From Aegilops tauschii subsp. strangulata (Eukaryota > Streptophyta > Magnoliopsida > Poales > Poaceae): DNA of 64,000 nucleotides. A model generated the notes under the pieces. The model had not been told where the DNA came from. It was given only the letters and a program-made list of their open reading frames with translations, and ran no database searches. Shown here in pieces: positions 12,243-24,300 of the stretch. Position 1 is the stretch's first letter. Each line of letters starts with the position of its first letter. The position numbers and the translations under genes are program-made. The stretch covers positions 50,046,242 through 50,110,241 of the forward strand of contig NC_053037.3 in the NCBI RefSeq assembly GCF_002575655.3, in the 5' to 3' direction.

Positions 12243-13958
12243 TGTTGGGGAACATAGTAATTTCAAAAAAATTCCTACGCACACGCAAGATCATGGTGAT
12301 GCATAGCAACGAGAGGGGAGAGTGTTGTCCACGTACCCTCGTAGACCGAAAGCGGAAGTGTTAACACAACGCGGTTGATGTAGTCGTACGTCTTCACGAT
12401 CCGACCGATCAAGTACCGAACGCACGGCACCTCCGAGTTCAGCACATGTTCAGCTCGATGACATCCCTCGAACTCCGATCCAGCCGAGTGTTGAGGGAGA
12501 GTTTCGTCAGCACGACGGCGTGGTGACAATGATGATGTTCTACCAACGCAGGGCTTCGCCTAAGCACCGCTACGATATTATCGAGGTGTAATATGGTGGA
12601 GGGGGGCACCGCACACGGCTAAGAGATCAATGATCAATTGTGTGTCTATGGGGTGCCCCCCTGCCCCCGTATATAAAGGAGCAAGGGGGGAGGCGGCCGG
12701 CCTAGGAGGAGGGCGCGCCAAGGGGGGAGTCCTACTCCCACCGGGAGTAGGACTCCTCCTTTCCTTGTTGGAATAGGAGAAGGGAAGGGAGAAGGAGAAA
12801 GAAGGAAGGGGCACCCCCCCTCCCTAGTCCAATTCGGACTAGTCCATGGGGAGGGGTGCGGCCACCCTTTGGGGCCTTTCTCTCCTTTCCCGTATGGCCC
12901 ATTAAGGCCCAATACGAATTCCCGTAACTCTCGGTACTCCGAAAAATACCCGAATCACTCGGAACCTTTCCGAAGTCCGAATATAGTCGTCCAATATATC
13001 GATCTTTACGTCTCGGCCATTTCGAGACTCCTCGTCAAGTCACTGATCTCATCCGGGACTCCGAACTCCTTCGGTACATCAAAACATATAAACTCATAAT
13101 ATAATTGTCATCGTAACGTTAAGCGTGCGGACCCTACGGGTTCGAGAACTATGTAGACATGACCGAGACACCTCTTCGGTCAATAACCAATAGCGGAACC
13201 TGGATGCTCATATTGGTTCCCACATATTCTACGAAGATCTTTATCGGTCAGACCGCATAACAACATACGTTGTTCCCTTTGTCATCGGTATGTTACTTGC
13301 CCGAGATTCGATCGTCGGTATCTCGATACCTAGTTCAATCTCGTTACCGGCAAGTCTCTTTACTCGTTCCGTAATACATCATCCCGCAACTAACTCTTTA
13401 GTTACAATGCTTGGAAGGCTTATAGTGATGTGCATTACCGAGTGGGCCCAGAGATACCTCTCCGACAATCGGAGTGACAAATCCTAATCTCGAAATACGC
13501 CAACCCAACAAGTACCTTTGGAGACACCTGTAGAGCACCTTTATAATCACCCAGTTACGTTGTGACGTTTGGTAGCACACAAAGTGTTCCTCCGGTAAAC
13601 GGGAGTTGCATAATCTCATAGTCATAGGAATATGTATAAGTCATGAAGAAAGCAATAGCAACATACTAAACGATCGAGTGCTAAACTAACGGAATGGGTC
13701 AAGTCAATCACATCATTCTCCTAATGATGTGATCCCGTTAATCAAATGACAACTCATGTCTATGGCTAGGAAACATAACCATCTTTGATCAGCGAGCTAG
13801 TCAAGTAGAGGCATACTAGTGACACTCTGTTTGTCTATGTATTCACACATGTATCAAGTTTCCGGTTGATACAGTTCTAGCATGAATAATAAACATTTAT
13901 CATGATATAAGGAAATAAATAATAACTTTATTATTGCCTCTAGGGCATATTTCCTTCA
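12243..13958 (-). repeat. 5' LTR of the copia element
   Basis: 1716 bp, starting on minus at 13958. It serves as the promoter-bearing LTR. It pairs with 5429-7143 along its full length. Confidence 0.95.
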
Positions 13959-13963
13959 GTATC

Positions 13964-14975
13964 CACGGGTATGATTATACGATATGCATCACACAATCTC
14001 AGATTCATCTATTCAAACCAACACAAAGAACTTCAAAGAGTGCCCCAAAGTTTCTACTGGAGAGTCAAGACGAAAATGTGTGCCAACCCCTATGCATAAG
14101 TTCACAAGGTCACTGAACCCGCAAGTTGATCACCAAAACATACATCAAGTAGATCACGTGAATATCCCATTGTCACCACAGATAAGCACATGCAAGACAT
14201 ACATCAAGTGTTCTCAAATCCTTACAGACTCAATCCGATAAGATAACTTCAAAGGGAAAACTCAATCCATTACAAGAGAGTAGGGGGAGAAACATCATAA
14301 GATCCAACTATAATAGCAAAGCTTGCGATACATCAAGATCGTGCCGAATCAAGAACACGAGAGAGAGAGATCAAACACATAGCTACTGGTACATACCCTC
14401 AGCCCCGAGGGTGAACTACTCCCTCATCGTCATGGAGAGTGCCGGGATGATGAAGATGGCCACCGGTGATGATTCCCCCCTTCGGCAAGATGCCGGAACA
14501 GGGTCCTGATTGGTTTTTGGTGGCTACAGAGGCTTGCGGTGGCGGAACTCCCGATCTAGGTTATTTTCTGGAGGTTTCTGTATTTATAGGAATTTTTGGT
14601 GTAGGTCTCACGTCAGGGGGGGTCTCCGCGTCGTCCACGAGATAGGGGGACACGCCCAGGGGGGGGGGGTAGGGCACGCCCCCCACCCTCGTGGACGGCC
14701 CGGGATTCTTCTGGCCCAACTCTTTTACTCCAGGGGCTTCTTTTGGTCCATAAAAAATCATCAAAAATTGGCACGTCAATTGGACTCCGTTTGGTATCCC
14801 TTTTCTGTAAAACTCAAAAACAAGGAAAAAACAGAAATTGGCACTGGGCTCTAGGTTAATAGGTTAGTCCCAAAAATCATATAAAATAGCATATAAATGC
14901 ATATAAAACATCCTATATGGATAATATAATAGCGTGGAACAATAAAAAAATTATAGATACGTTGGAGACGTATCA
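13964..14975 (-). repeat. 5' LTR of Sabrina/WHAM-like element, promoter-proximal part
   Basis: Continues the LTR interrupted at 5428. Its last 806 bases match the partial 3' LTR at 1-804. A run of G (14659-14668) inside the GC-rich block is longer than in the 3' LTR. Confidence 0.9.
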
Positions 14976-14989
14976 CTTGTCACAGTGTT

Positions 14990-15225
14990 AGGTTGGTAAT
15001 AGTGGGGGCAACTTATACTAGTGTCATGCATATGACACTAGTCTAAATTACTACCTTCATAGTGCAAAGTAACATAGTAGTAGTGTCATAGATGATTTCA
15101 TTTATTAGCTTGTAGACTCGTCTTGTCTTGGGAACCGTTACGTTACAGTAACATATTATGTTATCACTTCTTATTAAGTACTTGCCATGTAAGCAAAAAT
15201 TTCTTGGAGTATGCTATGTTACTAG
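14990..15225 (+). mobile_element. MITE fragment (ATGTTACTA-type)
   Basis: Starts GGTTGGTAATAGTGGGGGCA and contains the internal palindrome ACTAGTGTCATGCATATGACACTAGT (15019-15044). It resembles a very common short Triticeae MITE whose other end normally reads ...AGTTACCCCCACTATGACC. Here that end is replaced or degraded after 15532 and interrupted by the next element. Superfamily is uncertain. Confidence 0.6.
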
Positions 15226-15529
15226 GGGCCTCTTTGATTCGTAGGATTTCGAAAACGCGGGAATAGGAAAAACATGGGATTAGAGTGGAATGTCGTCTTG
15301 AATCCTACAGGATTCTACGAGTGTTTGATTGTGCATAGAAAAAACGTAGGATTCTTCCAAAGAGGTTTGAGTGGATGGAAAGTTTCCTATGAAATCTAGT
15401 GCAAATGAATCCTATGAAAAAATTCCTATGGTTTACAATCCTACGAATCAAACAATCAAGATAGGAAAAATTCCTAAGGATTAGAATCCTCCAAAATTCC
15501 TTTGAGAATCCTTTGAATCAAAGAAGCCC
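15226..15529. mobile_element. PIF/Harbinger-type MITE, 304 bp
   Basis: Terminal inverted repeats GGGCCTCTTTGATTCGTAGG (left) and, reverse-complemented, GGGCTTCTTTGATTCAAAGG (right). It is flanked by TAG at 15223-15225 and 15530-15532, a 3-bp TSD as expected for PIF/Harbinger (usually TWA). It has no coding capacity. It is inserted into the preceding MITE. Confidence 0.8.
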
Positions 15530-15532
15530 TAG

Positions 15533-15839
15533 ATGGGGAGTCTAGACCATAGTGTCCCATCGACTGAGCGCATTTAGTGCGGGCCTGGTCATGCCCAGAG
15601 GCGTTGTCCTGAGGCGAAGACTTCGAATTTCACACAAGGCGTGCATGAGGTGGATTGTTGCCGTTGTCATTGACGAGACGAGGCGAGTTGGGAAGCCGCG
15701 ATATATGGTGTTGCCTCGATTACCGTCCATGATGCACGCAGTTATACTATATATGACACGATTTGTTGCCATATGGCACACGATTCCTTACCGGTTTTGG
15801 ATACTAGGTTTTGAATTCAACCAGTTCAACCTTTGACGA
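15533..15839. other. Unassigned stretch
   Basis: About 300 bases that match nothing else in the window. Open frames on both strands (for example 15552-15836 plus) show no recognisable domain. It may be the remainder of the old gypsy relic or of the MITE on its left. Confidence 0.4.
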
Positions 15840-16461
15840 ATGGATGGCATGGCCACGTTTACCTCACGGGAGTGAAGCTTGCAATTTCTCTTGCTCTCCA
15901 GCCCCTGGAAAATTACCAGAACTCCTTTCTGTTGGGGCGTGGTGGTCCGCCGCCGCCTGCGACTGATCATGGTTGTCGTCGGTAGTTGATTTTTCCGACT
16001 GGAGGCGCTTCACTATGCTGCAATCCCTGGTGGAGTGCGTGGATGGCCTCTTCTTCATGCTATGAAACTTGCAGGGATGATTGAGGATTTTATCGAATGA
16101 CGACTTCTTATATTTGCGCTACTGGTAGTAACAATTTGGCGGTAGATTGCCACCACATGGTTCATCGTGCTAGGCAACGACAACCAGCACTGCTCCGCTG
16201 ACACCGTCACCACCACCCCCTTCTTCTTCTGGTTGTGGCTAGTCATTCTGTTGAAGTTGGGTCGGTTCTTCTGCCTAGAGGACTCCGCTTTGGGTTTGCC
16301 TTTGCCCCAAGCAGTCAGATATGATGGAGAGTGGTTTATTCGCTGGAGGCAATCTATTGACGATCTCCATGAGATGACCCATAGTCAACACCTCCGTGCG
16401 ACCAAGCTTCTGCCTTAGGAGCTCGTACCCGACTCCCAGTTTGAAGGCCTGGATAGCCTAA
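15840..16461 (-). pseudogene. Gag C-terminal part of old Tat-lineage gypsy relic
   Basis: On minus, about 16460-16290 gives a degenerate gag C-terminal segment. Then about 16090-15990 gives NHPCKFHSMKKRPSTHSTRD, matching the gag tail motif CKFHSGAKPSNHTTR seen in the Tat element at 61130. Frames are broken by several stops. The sequence continues directly at 26276 once the Harbinger element and one TAA are removed. Confidence 0.7.
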
Positions 16462-16865
16462 GAGCAACTCCAACGTACCGACCTAAACGGACGGCGCATT
16501 TGTCTGCTTTTTGTCCGTTTGCGTTGGCCGCCGCCCGGCGTCCTCCCTATTTTGCATTTTGGTCGGCTGCCCGCCCAACGCGCCGACCCATTTTCATGTC
16601 CGCACTCAATTTAAAAAAAAAGCCCGCGGCCATAGATCATGCCAGCGGCCATGTCTCATGCCAGCACCATGCCAGCGCCGGCATACATTGCTGGCTTCAA
16701 AAAATATCACCACACAGTTCGCGCTGGCGCACTCGCCAGCGGCCGGCACACATGCCAGCACACAAAAAGGGATGGGACTTGAGTTCGACCACGCCATCGC
16801 GGCCCCGTGGTCATGCCAGCACACAAGCCGGCATACAAAAATGGAAGGCGCTCGCGGCCACGAGA

Positions 16866-17441
16866 TCACTCGTCGGTGAACTTGAGCATGTTGGCCTGCA
16901 TCTTCTCGAACCACGGCCTCTTCCTTGGCGACACGGTGTTGAGATCCACCTTCATGATCTCCACCCCGGTCATCATGCTCACGAGAGCCACTTATTTCTC
17001 CTTGGTCTTGGCGTTGGCGGCCTCAATCTCTAGCATCTTGGCTTGCTTCTCCGCCTCCAGCTCAAGCATCTTGGCTTGCTTCTCCGCGTCCATCTCAAGC
17101 CTCCTCCTTTGGATCTCCATGAAGGTGTTCATTTGCTCTTCTTTGAAACGTCGGCGCTCCTCCTCCCTTGAGTCCTTCTTGTTCATCATGCCCTCCATGC
17201 TTACGATCAAGGCATTCGATGCCGCATCCTGCTTGTCCTCCTTCTTGGAGTTGGTCTTCCCCCGCGGCCGTGCTGGCTCGCCGTCCCCAACCTCCTCCAC
17301 GACTTTCTTCCCCCCATGCGACTTGAGGGCGGCATATTGCGCCTGGAACTTCTCCTCGTCTTTGATGACCCTAAAGCAATGGGAGAGGTTGAAGCACTTG
17401 CCATTGTGCTGGACCTTGAATGCCTCCAAAGCTTGAAATGC
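16866..17441 (-). pseudogene. Harbinger Myb-like gene, last exon (coiled coil)
   Basis: Begins after the acceptor at 17442 with FQALEAFKVQHNGKCFNLSH, a segment typical of the C-terminal region of plant NAM-associated/Myb-like transposon proteins. Then comes a Lys/Glu-rich coiled coil with two imperfect repeats KQAKMLELEAE and KQAKMLEIEAA. A TAA at 16992-16994 interrupts the frame; the family-like tail (VEIMKVDLNTVSPRKRPWFE) follows it, and the presumed original stop is TGA at 16866-16868. Possibly a dimerisation region. Confidence 0.75.
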
Positions 17442-17539
17442 CTACAAATGTTTTCATGCAAGCATATCGGCAAATGGTATGCAAATGAACACGCAAGCAT
17501 AAACTTGATGACACAAAAGAGGGCGGCTTGCTAGCATAC

Positions 17540-18195
17540 CATGTCTTGCACTCTTGTTGGATCACCCTCCATCGCTTCGAAATGGATACCCACCCGCGCA
17601 TGCTCACAATTTGGTAAGGTGGAAACTTCTTGCGCTCAGGAAACTCCTGGTGGACACGAATCCAAAAAGTTGAATGCTTTTGTTCGGCGCCCGTCGTGCG
17701 GTCTTGTCCAATGTCTCGCCAACACTCGCAAAGAAGCTTGTCCTCGGCCGCTGTGTATGCCTTCGTGCACTTGCTCTTGCGCTTTGGCTTCGGACCGGCG
17801 GCTTGGTTGGCGAGCTCGTCCTCGAACGAAGTCTCCACTTCGATGTCGCACTCGTCCTCTTCCTCTTGCCCGTAGTCGTCCGGAAACTCATGGTCAAGTG
17901 GGAAGCCGTCCAGGTCCATGCCGACCTGATCACGCATGAAGGCCGCCTGATCGGGATCATAGCCAGCGCCCGGCGTGAACGCCCCATGGCCGTCCTGGCT
18001 TTGTGTCTCGCCGGGATCGTAGCCAGCGGCCGGCGCACCGCCCTCGAAGATGAGGTTCTGCATGTAGTCCTCGTCGCCGGCGGCCGGCATTCCCTCGAAC
18101 AGGTTGCGGGCGTCCGGGAGCACGCCGGCCAACATCTACTGCGCGCGTTTCCTCGCACTTCCAGATGATGAGCCACCGGCCGCCGGTGTGGCGTT
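17540..18195 (-). pseudogene. Harbinger Myb-like gene, middle exon part (DNA-binding domain)
   Basis: This part carries a Gly/Asp/Ala-rich linker (AAGYDPGETQSQDGHGAF), an acidic patch (EEEDECDIEVETSFEDE), a basic stretch (KPKRKSKCTK) and the Myb/trihelix-like domain starting AYTAAEDKLLCECWRDIGQD and running to SISKRWRVIQQECKTWY. In PIF/Harbinger elements this protein helps the transposase bind the element ends in the nucleus. An in-frame TAG at 18136-18138 is a likely C-to-T change of CAG. The exon ends at 17540 with a GTATGC donor; the 98-bp intron ends in TTTGTAG at 17442. Upstream the exon continues at 25465 beyond the Fatima element. Confidence 0.8.
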
Positions 18196-18200
18196 GAGGT

Positions 18201-18677
18201 TGAGGGAGTCCTGGATTAAGGGGTCCTCGGGCGTCCGGACTATGGTACGTGGGCCGGACTAATGGGCTGTGAAGATACAAGACCGGAGACTCTCTCCCGT
18301 GTCCGGATGGGACTCTCCCTGGCGTGGAAGGCAATCTTGGTGCCTGGATATGAAGATTCCTTTCTCTGTAACCGACTTTGTACAACCCTAGTCCCCTCCG
18401 GTGTCTATATAAACCGGAGGGTTTAGTCCGTAGAAAAAAGGATAATCATAGCCATACAGGCTAGACTTCTAGGGTTTTAGCCATTACAATCTCATGGTAG
18501 ATCAACTCTTGTAACATTCATATTCATCAAGATCAATCAAGCAGGAAGTAGGGGATTACCTCCATAGAGAGTGCTAGAACCTGGGTAAACATCGTGTCCC
18601 CCGTCTCGTGTTACCATCAACCTTAGACGCACAGTTCGGGACCCCCTACCCGAGATCCGCCGGTTTTGACACCGACA
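18201..18677 (+). repeat. Fatima 5' LTR with TATA box in a hairpin loop
   Basis: TATA box TATATAAA at 18406-18413. It lies in the loop of a perfect 9-bp inverted repeat, CCCTCCGGT (18394-18402) and ACCGGAGGG (18413-18421). The LTR ends at GACACCGACA. Confidence 0.93.
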
Positions 18678-18725
18678 TTGGTGCTTTCACTGAGAGTTCC
18701 ACTGCGTCGTCTCCAAAAGGTTTGA

Positions 18726-19322
18726 TGGCCCCGTCAATCATCTACAACAATGCTGTCCTGGGGGAAGTCTTCCTCCCCGGACAGATCTTCGTATTCGGCG
18801 GCTTCGCACTGCGGGCCAACTCGCTTGGCCGTCTAGAGCAGATCGACAGCTACGCCCCTGGGAAGCTTGAACTATGTCGCTGATATCCGCGGAGACTTGA
18901 TCTTCGATGGATTCGAGCCCACGGCAGCCGCTCCCTGCCTCCGTGATGAACATGACTTAAATCTGTCATCGGACCATACCCAGGAGATAGCGCTTGTAAC
19001 CGCTCTGGCCCTAGATCCGGAGTAGATCGCGCCATCCGAGGACGGGAAGCTCAACCCCACCACGGAAGCCGCATACTCAGCGGCGTTGGAGCCGCACACA
19101 GACCCAACCTCGAGCGGGATCTGCGTCACCGGAACCGCGGATTCGTCTCCGGCCATAGGTTCCGAACCACGTGCATCCGTGGCCATTGAGCCTGATCAGG
19201 CGCCAATCGTTGAATTCAGCACCGCGGACATCTTCCCGCACTCACCTTTAGGTGATGTGCTAAACTCATTAAAAACCCTCTCCTTAGCAGGGGGCTCACA
19301 GCCAAATTATTTTGGGTTTTAA
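18726..19322 (+). pseudogene. Fatima gag N-terminal remnant
   Basis: The ATG at 18726 starts MAPSIIYNNAVLGEVFLPGQ, followed by IFVFGGFALRANSLGRLEQI, a segment I recall from other Fatima-type gag starts. The frame stops at 18883. Another frame (19086-19322) continues with acidic, Ser/Pro-rich sequence ending NYFGF. The gag core and nucleocapsid region are missing, so there is a large internal deletion before 19444. Confidence 0.6.
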
Positions 19323-19443
19323 ACAGGCCGGCAAATTAAATGCCGAGAACAAGGAGAAGGGGTCGCAAAGCGAGGACGATGACGAGGAGTAACGTCCTCC
19401 GAACACAGGAGGACATAAGAAGTTCCCTCCCCAAGTTAAAACA

Positions 19444-20128
19444 GTGAACATGATATACGCTACCCATATCCCCAAGAGGGAGCGCAAACGCGCGCTTAGG
19501 GACGTCTACATGGTGGAGCCAGTCGCCCCAAAGTTCAACCCATGGTCTTCCTGTCCGATCACTTTTGACCGCAGGGACCATCCGACCAGTATCCGTCATG
19601 GCGGTTCAGCCGCGCTGGTCCTCGACCCTAATTGATGGATTCCATCTCACGCGAGTCCTCATGGATGGCGGTAGCAGCCTGAACATGCTCTATCAGGATA
19701 CAACGCGCAAAATGGGCATTAATCCCTCACGGATCAAACCCACAAAGACTACCTTTAAAGGAGTCATACCAGGTGTAGAGGCCCGCTGTACGGACAATTT
19801 CCGAAGCGAAGAGTTAATCTAAGATATCGTCCCCTTCCGTAGTGGCTATCACGCACTACTCGGACGAACCGCATTTGCTCGATTCAACGCGGTGTCGCAC
19901 TACGCTTATCTCAAGCTCAAGATGCCTGGACCACGCGGCGTTATAACAGTCAATGGAAACACGGAACGCTCCCTCCATACCGAGGAGCACATCGCTGCTT
20001 TAGCAGCAGAAGTCCAGAGTGGCCTTTTTAAGCAGAACCTTAATTTGGCGGCCAAGCTCCCGGACACTTTCAAACGAGTCCGGACTACTCTGCAGCAGGA
20101 CAGCCCAGCTCGTCAAGAGCTCGACTAG
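19444..20128 (+). pseudogene. Fatima aspartic protease region, broken
   Basis: Three frame pieces. First, RDVYMVEPVAPKFNPWSSCP with ITFDRRDHP. Second, a retropepsin-like active-site segment VLMDGGSSLNMLYQDT, where the Asp-Gly pair is the catalytic site. Third, a SHYAYLKLKMPGPRGVITV segment matching the end of the protease region of the Tat element at 61800. A stop TAA near 19820 and frameshifts break it. The sequence after 20128 carries no reverse transcriptase. Confidence 0.8.
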
Positions 20129-21309
20129 CAATTCAGCCTCCGTCCCAGTCTCGACCAAGTGGCGGTGTCCGTACCGCGTGTACATAATTACGCACTCAAA
20201 ATACCATGGGCATAGACGGAGGCATAACTAGATTGTGATCCATAATACGGCTCGACCTCTCCCGGACACACATACTTTCACTTTTTCTTTTTTATCCTTT
20301 TCAGGTTTCTTTTCCACAGGCTTTTTCTGACGGCCTGATCACCGGTCCTTTCGAAAGGATAGATACACCAAGACAGCAAGAAGCACTGACGTATAAGGGA
20401 ATTTCTAGGTGGTCTCTTTAACGATCACTTTACCTGTTTTCAGGACCCACACGCAACTCTCCCTTGGTTGTGGCTTATTAAATAGCCCTGTTGCTTATTG
20501 CACTACTTGTACAAATATGCTTCGACGCATTAATCAAACTATAATGGAAACAGTTCGCAGCCCAACTTCTGCGGCACTCGCTTGCTACATATCTCTTTTT
20601 TTTTTATCGCACCCGTACACTTTGGTACGCTTTAATATGCCAGGGGCTTCATCGCGCCCCATAATACGGCAACAAAGTCCGAACACTTTTTATAGTATAG
20701 TTCGGCACCCCGAATTTAGCATTATATGCATTGGCTCCGAATCATGTCTTTGGTCAATAGTTGGGTTGCCCGGCTCCTGTGCTTACTACCTTACGTTTCG
20801 CTATATCGGCTAGGGTAGTAAAGGGAGAACTACTGCGATTGTGTCCTGGTTTATCCGGATGAGCACCTCAGTAGAGAAAGCCGAAAACTGACTGTCATGA
20901 TGCGGCGTGAGCCGGTCAGCTCTTCGGAGGTTTCAAATCCTTAGTGATTTTTTCCGCATTATGCGATGAATCGGTTCTTACCGATCAGGTGTTTACAACA
21001 CCCTAGTTCGGATACTAGGGGCTGCACCTAAATTTTTATTGTCAAACTCTTATGGCTACGTGAGGGTGATAAAGCCACATAGTCCGATTGCCTAGTTCGT
21101 TGCGCTAAACACCTCCTTCAAGGACCAAACAATTGGATCAAGAGTGTTTAGATTCCATCCCGAACACCCCCGTACTACCTACGTGGGGGCTGAAGCCGAC
21201 GACTGGCCAACTCTCAGATTTCATAAGCACGGATGCACAGGAGGTAAAATTTTAACAAGCATTATATTACATAATCGACTTTGTTTCATAATACAGGGCG
21301 AGATAACAT
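20129..21309 (+). other. Non-coding spacer in Fatima
   Basis: About 1.2 kb between the protease remnant and the 3' end of the antisense gene. It contains T-rich stretches and no frame with recognisable similarity. Confidence 0.6.
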
Positions 21310-24300
21310 GAATGTATTCATTCAAAGATTACATCTTTTGCACATTGCTCCGCTACAATGCGGGATCCCTCCAGGACATCGCTAAAATACCGCTCGGGCA
21401 TGCGGTGCTCCTTGCCCTCGGGCGGTCCCTCGGTCGCGAGCTTGACGACATTCATCTTCACCCACTGCACCTTGACAGGGGCGTAGGCCATCCGCGCACC
21501 TTAGATACAGACTGACCGCTTGATGGCGTCAAGCCGGGGGCAGGCATTGACGAGCCGCTTCACGAGCCCGAAGTAGCTGCTGGGTATGGCTTCGGCAGGC
21601 CACAACCGGATTGTTAAGTCCTTCATGGCCAGTTCGGCCACCCTATGCAGTTCGACCAGCTGTTTTAGCTGATGCTAAAGGGCACCGGATGTTCTGGCGC
21701 AAGGTACTGCGACCAGAAAAGCTTCTCCGTTGAGCTCCCCTCTTCGTCTCGAAAGAATTCCACAGCGTCAGACACACTGCGCGGCAGATCCGCAAACGCC
21801 CCTGGAGAACTCCAAATCCGGGTTAGTAAGAGATACCTTTTCTTCACATACTTGCTTTGCATAATAAAAGCCTTACCCGCTGCGATTTTCTTGGCCTCTT
21901 GGATTTCCTGGAGGGCGCCCTGGGCTTCAACCCGGGCATCTTGTGCACTTTGGCGAGCCTTGGCGAGTTCGGTTTCTTGATCCGCAATGTCGCGCTCCAG
22001 GGACTCGCATTTTTTGACGGCGTCCTGGAGCTCTTACTGGACCTCACAAACCCTAGCCTCGTGTTTTTCACGGGCGGCTTGCTCCTTTGCCGCTTTCTTC
22101 TTGGCCTCAACCAGCGCTTTCTTGAGGGTTTCCACCTCAGTCGCCGCTCCTATATATATCATGGCACTATGGTCAGCACAAGTCATTCATCCTTTCCGGA
22201 TATACATAAGGTCATCACATACCTTGCTTGTCCTCCAGTTGCTTTTTTACATGGCCGAGCTCTTCCTCGGCCCGCTCCAGACTCTGCTTTAGTCCGGAGA
22301 CCTCAGCAGCATGAGAGGTTGCGGCCAGCAACGATGCCTGCTTATTCACATAAGACATATTTAGTTAGTTTCCTGCGAAAATTACTTGATCCTCTGTCCG
22401 GCTTTTCTTTCTGAACACCGGACAGTGTCTCAGGGGCTACTGTCTATACTGTGACATTCTTTTTACATAATTGCATTGCTTACCTCAAAGCCTGTTAGAA
22501 GGCTTGTGCAGGCTTCGGTCAGTCCGCTCTTCGTGGACTGAATCTTTTCAATCACCGTACCCATGAGGGTACGGTGTTCCTCCACAATGGAAGCACTTCG
22601 TAGCGCTTCCAGGAGAGCAACCAGTGCCTCTGGTTGGACAGAGGTCACCGGCGGAATAGGCACACCTCCTTCTTTTGAAGGAGGCGGCCTGCCAGATTCC
22701 GGAGCCGTATAGGTCTCCGGGACCGTACTCGGCTGGGGGCCGAACTGAATATGGCCCCCATCGCCGGTCTCCATGAGGATTTGCTCCCCCATGTGTCCGG
22801 AGGCCGAGGTTTTACCCTCTGGCGCCGCCCTGGCGGCCTCCCGAGTCTCTCCCCGGCCTGGGATCCTTTGGGACAACACCTCGGTGTCATCCATGGCCCT
22901 GGGAGAGGAGGCTGCCAAAAGGGACCCACTGTCCATCGCCTTCGGGTCCAACGAATTCCCCGAAGATGAGGACCGCTCGAGGTTGGACCGAGCCGGACTA
23001 CAAGTGCATGATTCAACATGTTAAGACTATGAAGTAGAGAGGCCGGATATATGAATGCGTCCGGGTTTTTTTTAGTACTCACGATTCGGCCAGGGGCTTG
23101 TCTCGGGGGGCGCGGCTCTGGTCTGCTGTCGACGTCCCACGCGGAGTTATCCGCGAGGGAACCCTTCCCCCTTTTGGACGCCTCTGCCTCCCGGTTTGTG
23201 GAGGCTGCCCTCTTCTTCCTTCCCCCTCAGGGGGGAGTTGCTTTCTTCCTCCTCCTCGTCGTCGTCTTCGGCGGCGGAGGAATGTGTCTCGGTACCTTTT
23301 GGACGTCGTGTCCAAAGCACCCTTGCGGCGGAGGCCACTTCTGGCCCCCCTGGCCTTCTTCTTGGCCTTCTTCTCCGGCGCCTGGTAAGGCGCTGAGACC
23401 AACATCTTCGTCAGAAGTGGGATGGCTGGTTCCTGGGGCAGCGGAGCCGGACACCGAATCCGCTCCGCCTTCTTTGTCCAGCCCTGGAAAAATAAATAGC
23501 GAGGTTTGGGTACCTTCCCTGAATAAGCAAGTAAAGGATACACCTTGAAACGTGAAAGACTTACCGCACTGGCAAGATGGGCTAGGTCGTATGCCCACGA
23601 TCCTCGGTCGCCTCCGGCCGCGTCTCGTTGCTTTTAAAGAACACCTTCCAGATGTCTTCAGGCGTAGTTCCGAAGAACCGTTGCAAGGTCTGGTGCTCGG
23701 CCGGATCGAACTCCCATAAATGGAAAGTCCGGCTTTGGCATGGAAGGATCCGGCGAACTAGCATCACTTGGATCATGTTGACGAGCTTGATGTTCTTGTC
23801 CACCATGCTCTGGATGCGCGTTTGCAGCGCTATCATCTCGTCCGACGAAGACCAATTCAGGCCCTTCTCTAGCCAGGAGGTGAGCCGCATTGGGGCTCCG
23901 GACTTGAATTCAGGAGCCGCGACCCAGGTAGCGTCGCGGGGCTTTGTGATATAGAACCACAGTTTCTGACACTCTTTGACGGTCTCCACAAAGGTACCTT
24001 TGGGCCATGTGATGTTGGGCATCTTGCTCACCATGGCACCTCCGCACTCTGCGTGTTGGCCATCCACCACCTTCGGCTTCACGTTGAAGATCTTAAGCCA
24101 CAGTCCGAAGTAGGGTGGAATGCGGAGGAAGGCCTCGCACACGACAATAAATGCCTGATGTTGAGGAAAGAGTTTGGGGCTAGATCATGGAAATCTAGCC
24201 CGTAATAAAACATGAGTCCGGGGACGAAAGGGTGGAGGGGAAACCCTAGCCCGCAGACGAAGTGGGGGATTAACACCACCCTCTCATTGGGCTTCGGGGT

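Larger units (their letters stand above)
5429..13958 (-). mobile_element. Ty1/copia element (Angela/WIS/BARE-like), 8530 bp, defective
   Basis: Both LTRs (5429-7143 and 12243-13958) run from TGTTGGGGAAC to CCTTCA on the plus strand; the element is read on minus, starting TGAAGGAAATATGCCC. It is flanked by a perfect 5-bp TSD, GTATC at 5424-5428 and 13959-13963, inside the LTR of the gypsy element. The order on minus is LTR, PBS, gag, zinc knuckle, protease remnant, integrase, reverse transcriptase, RNase H, LTR, which is the copia order. The LTRs differ by roughly 25-30 substitutions and a few 1-base gaps by eye (about 1.6%), pointing to insertion well under a million or so years ago at the usual grass LTR rate. 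Confidence 0.95.
1..14975 (-). mobile_element. Non-autonomous Ty3/gypsy element (Sabrina/WHAM-like), 3' LTR cut by window edge
   Basis: On the minus strand the element reads: 5' LTR starting at 14975 with a TGATACGTCTCC-type terminus, LTR end near 4773, tRNA-Asp-type primer binding site at 4746-4762, one uncharacterised ORF (4484-3615), a long non-coding stretch, a purine tract at 819-805, and the start of the 3' LTR at 804 running off the window. No gag, protease, reverse transcriptase or integrase is visible in the roughly 4 kb internal region, so it appears non-autonomous. The 5' LTR is interrupted by a copia element at 5429-13958. The expected TSD flank is CTTGT at 14976-14980; its partner lies outside the window. 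The family name is a recollection of similar wheat sequences, not a search result. Confidence 0.85.

Noticed and set aside
14500..14860. Plus-strand open frame of 114 codons
   Set aside because: Located in the gypsy LTR and duplicated with breaks in the 3' LTR at 340-660; no similarity to proteins.
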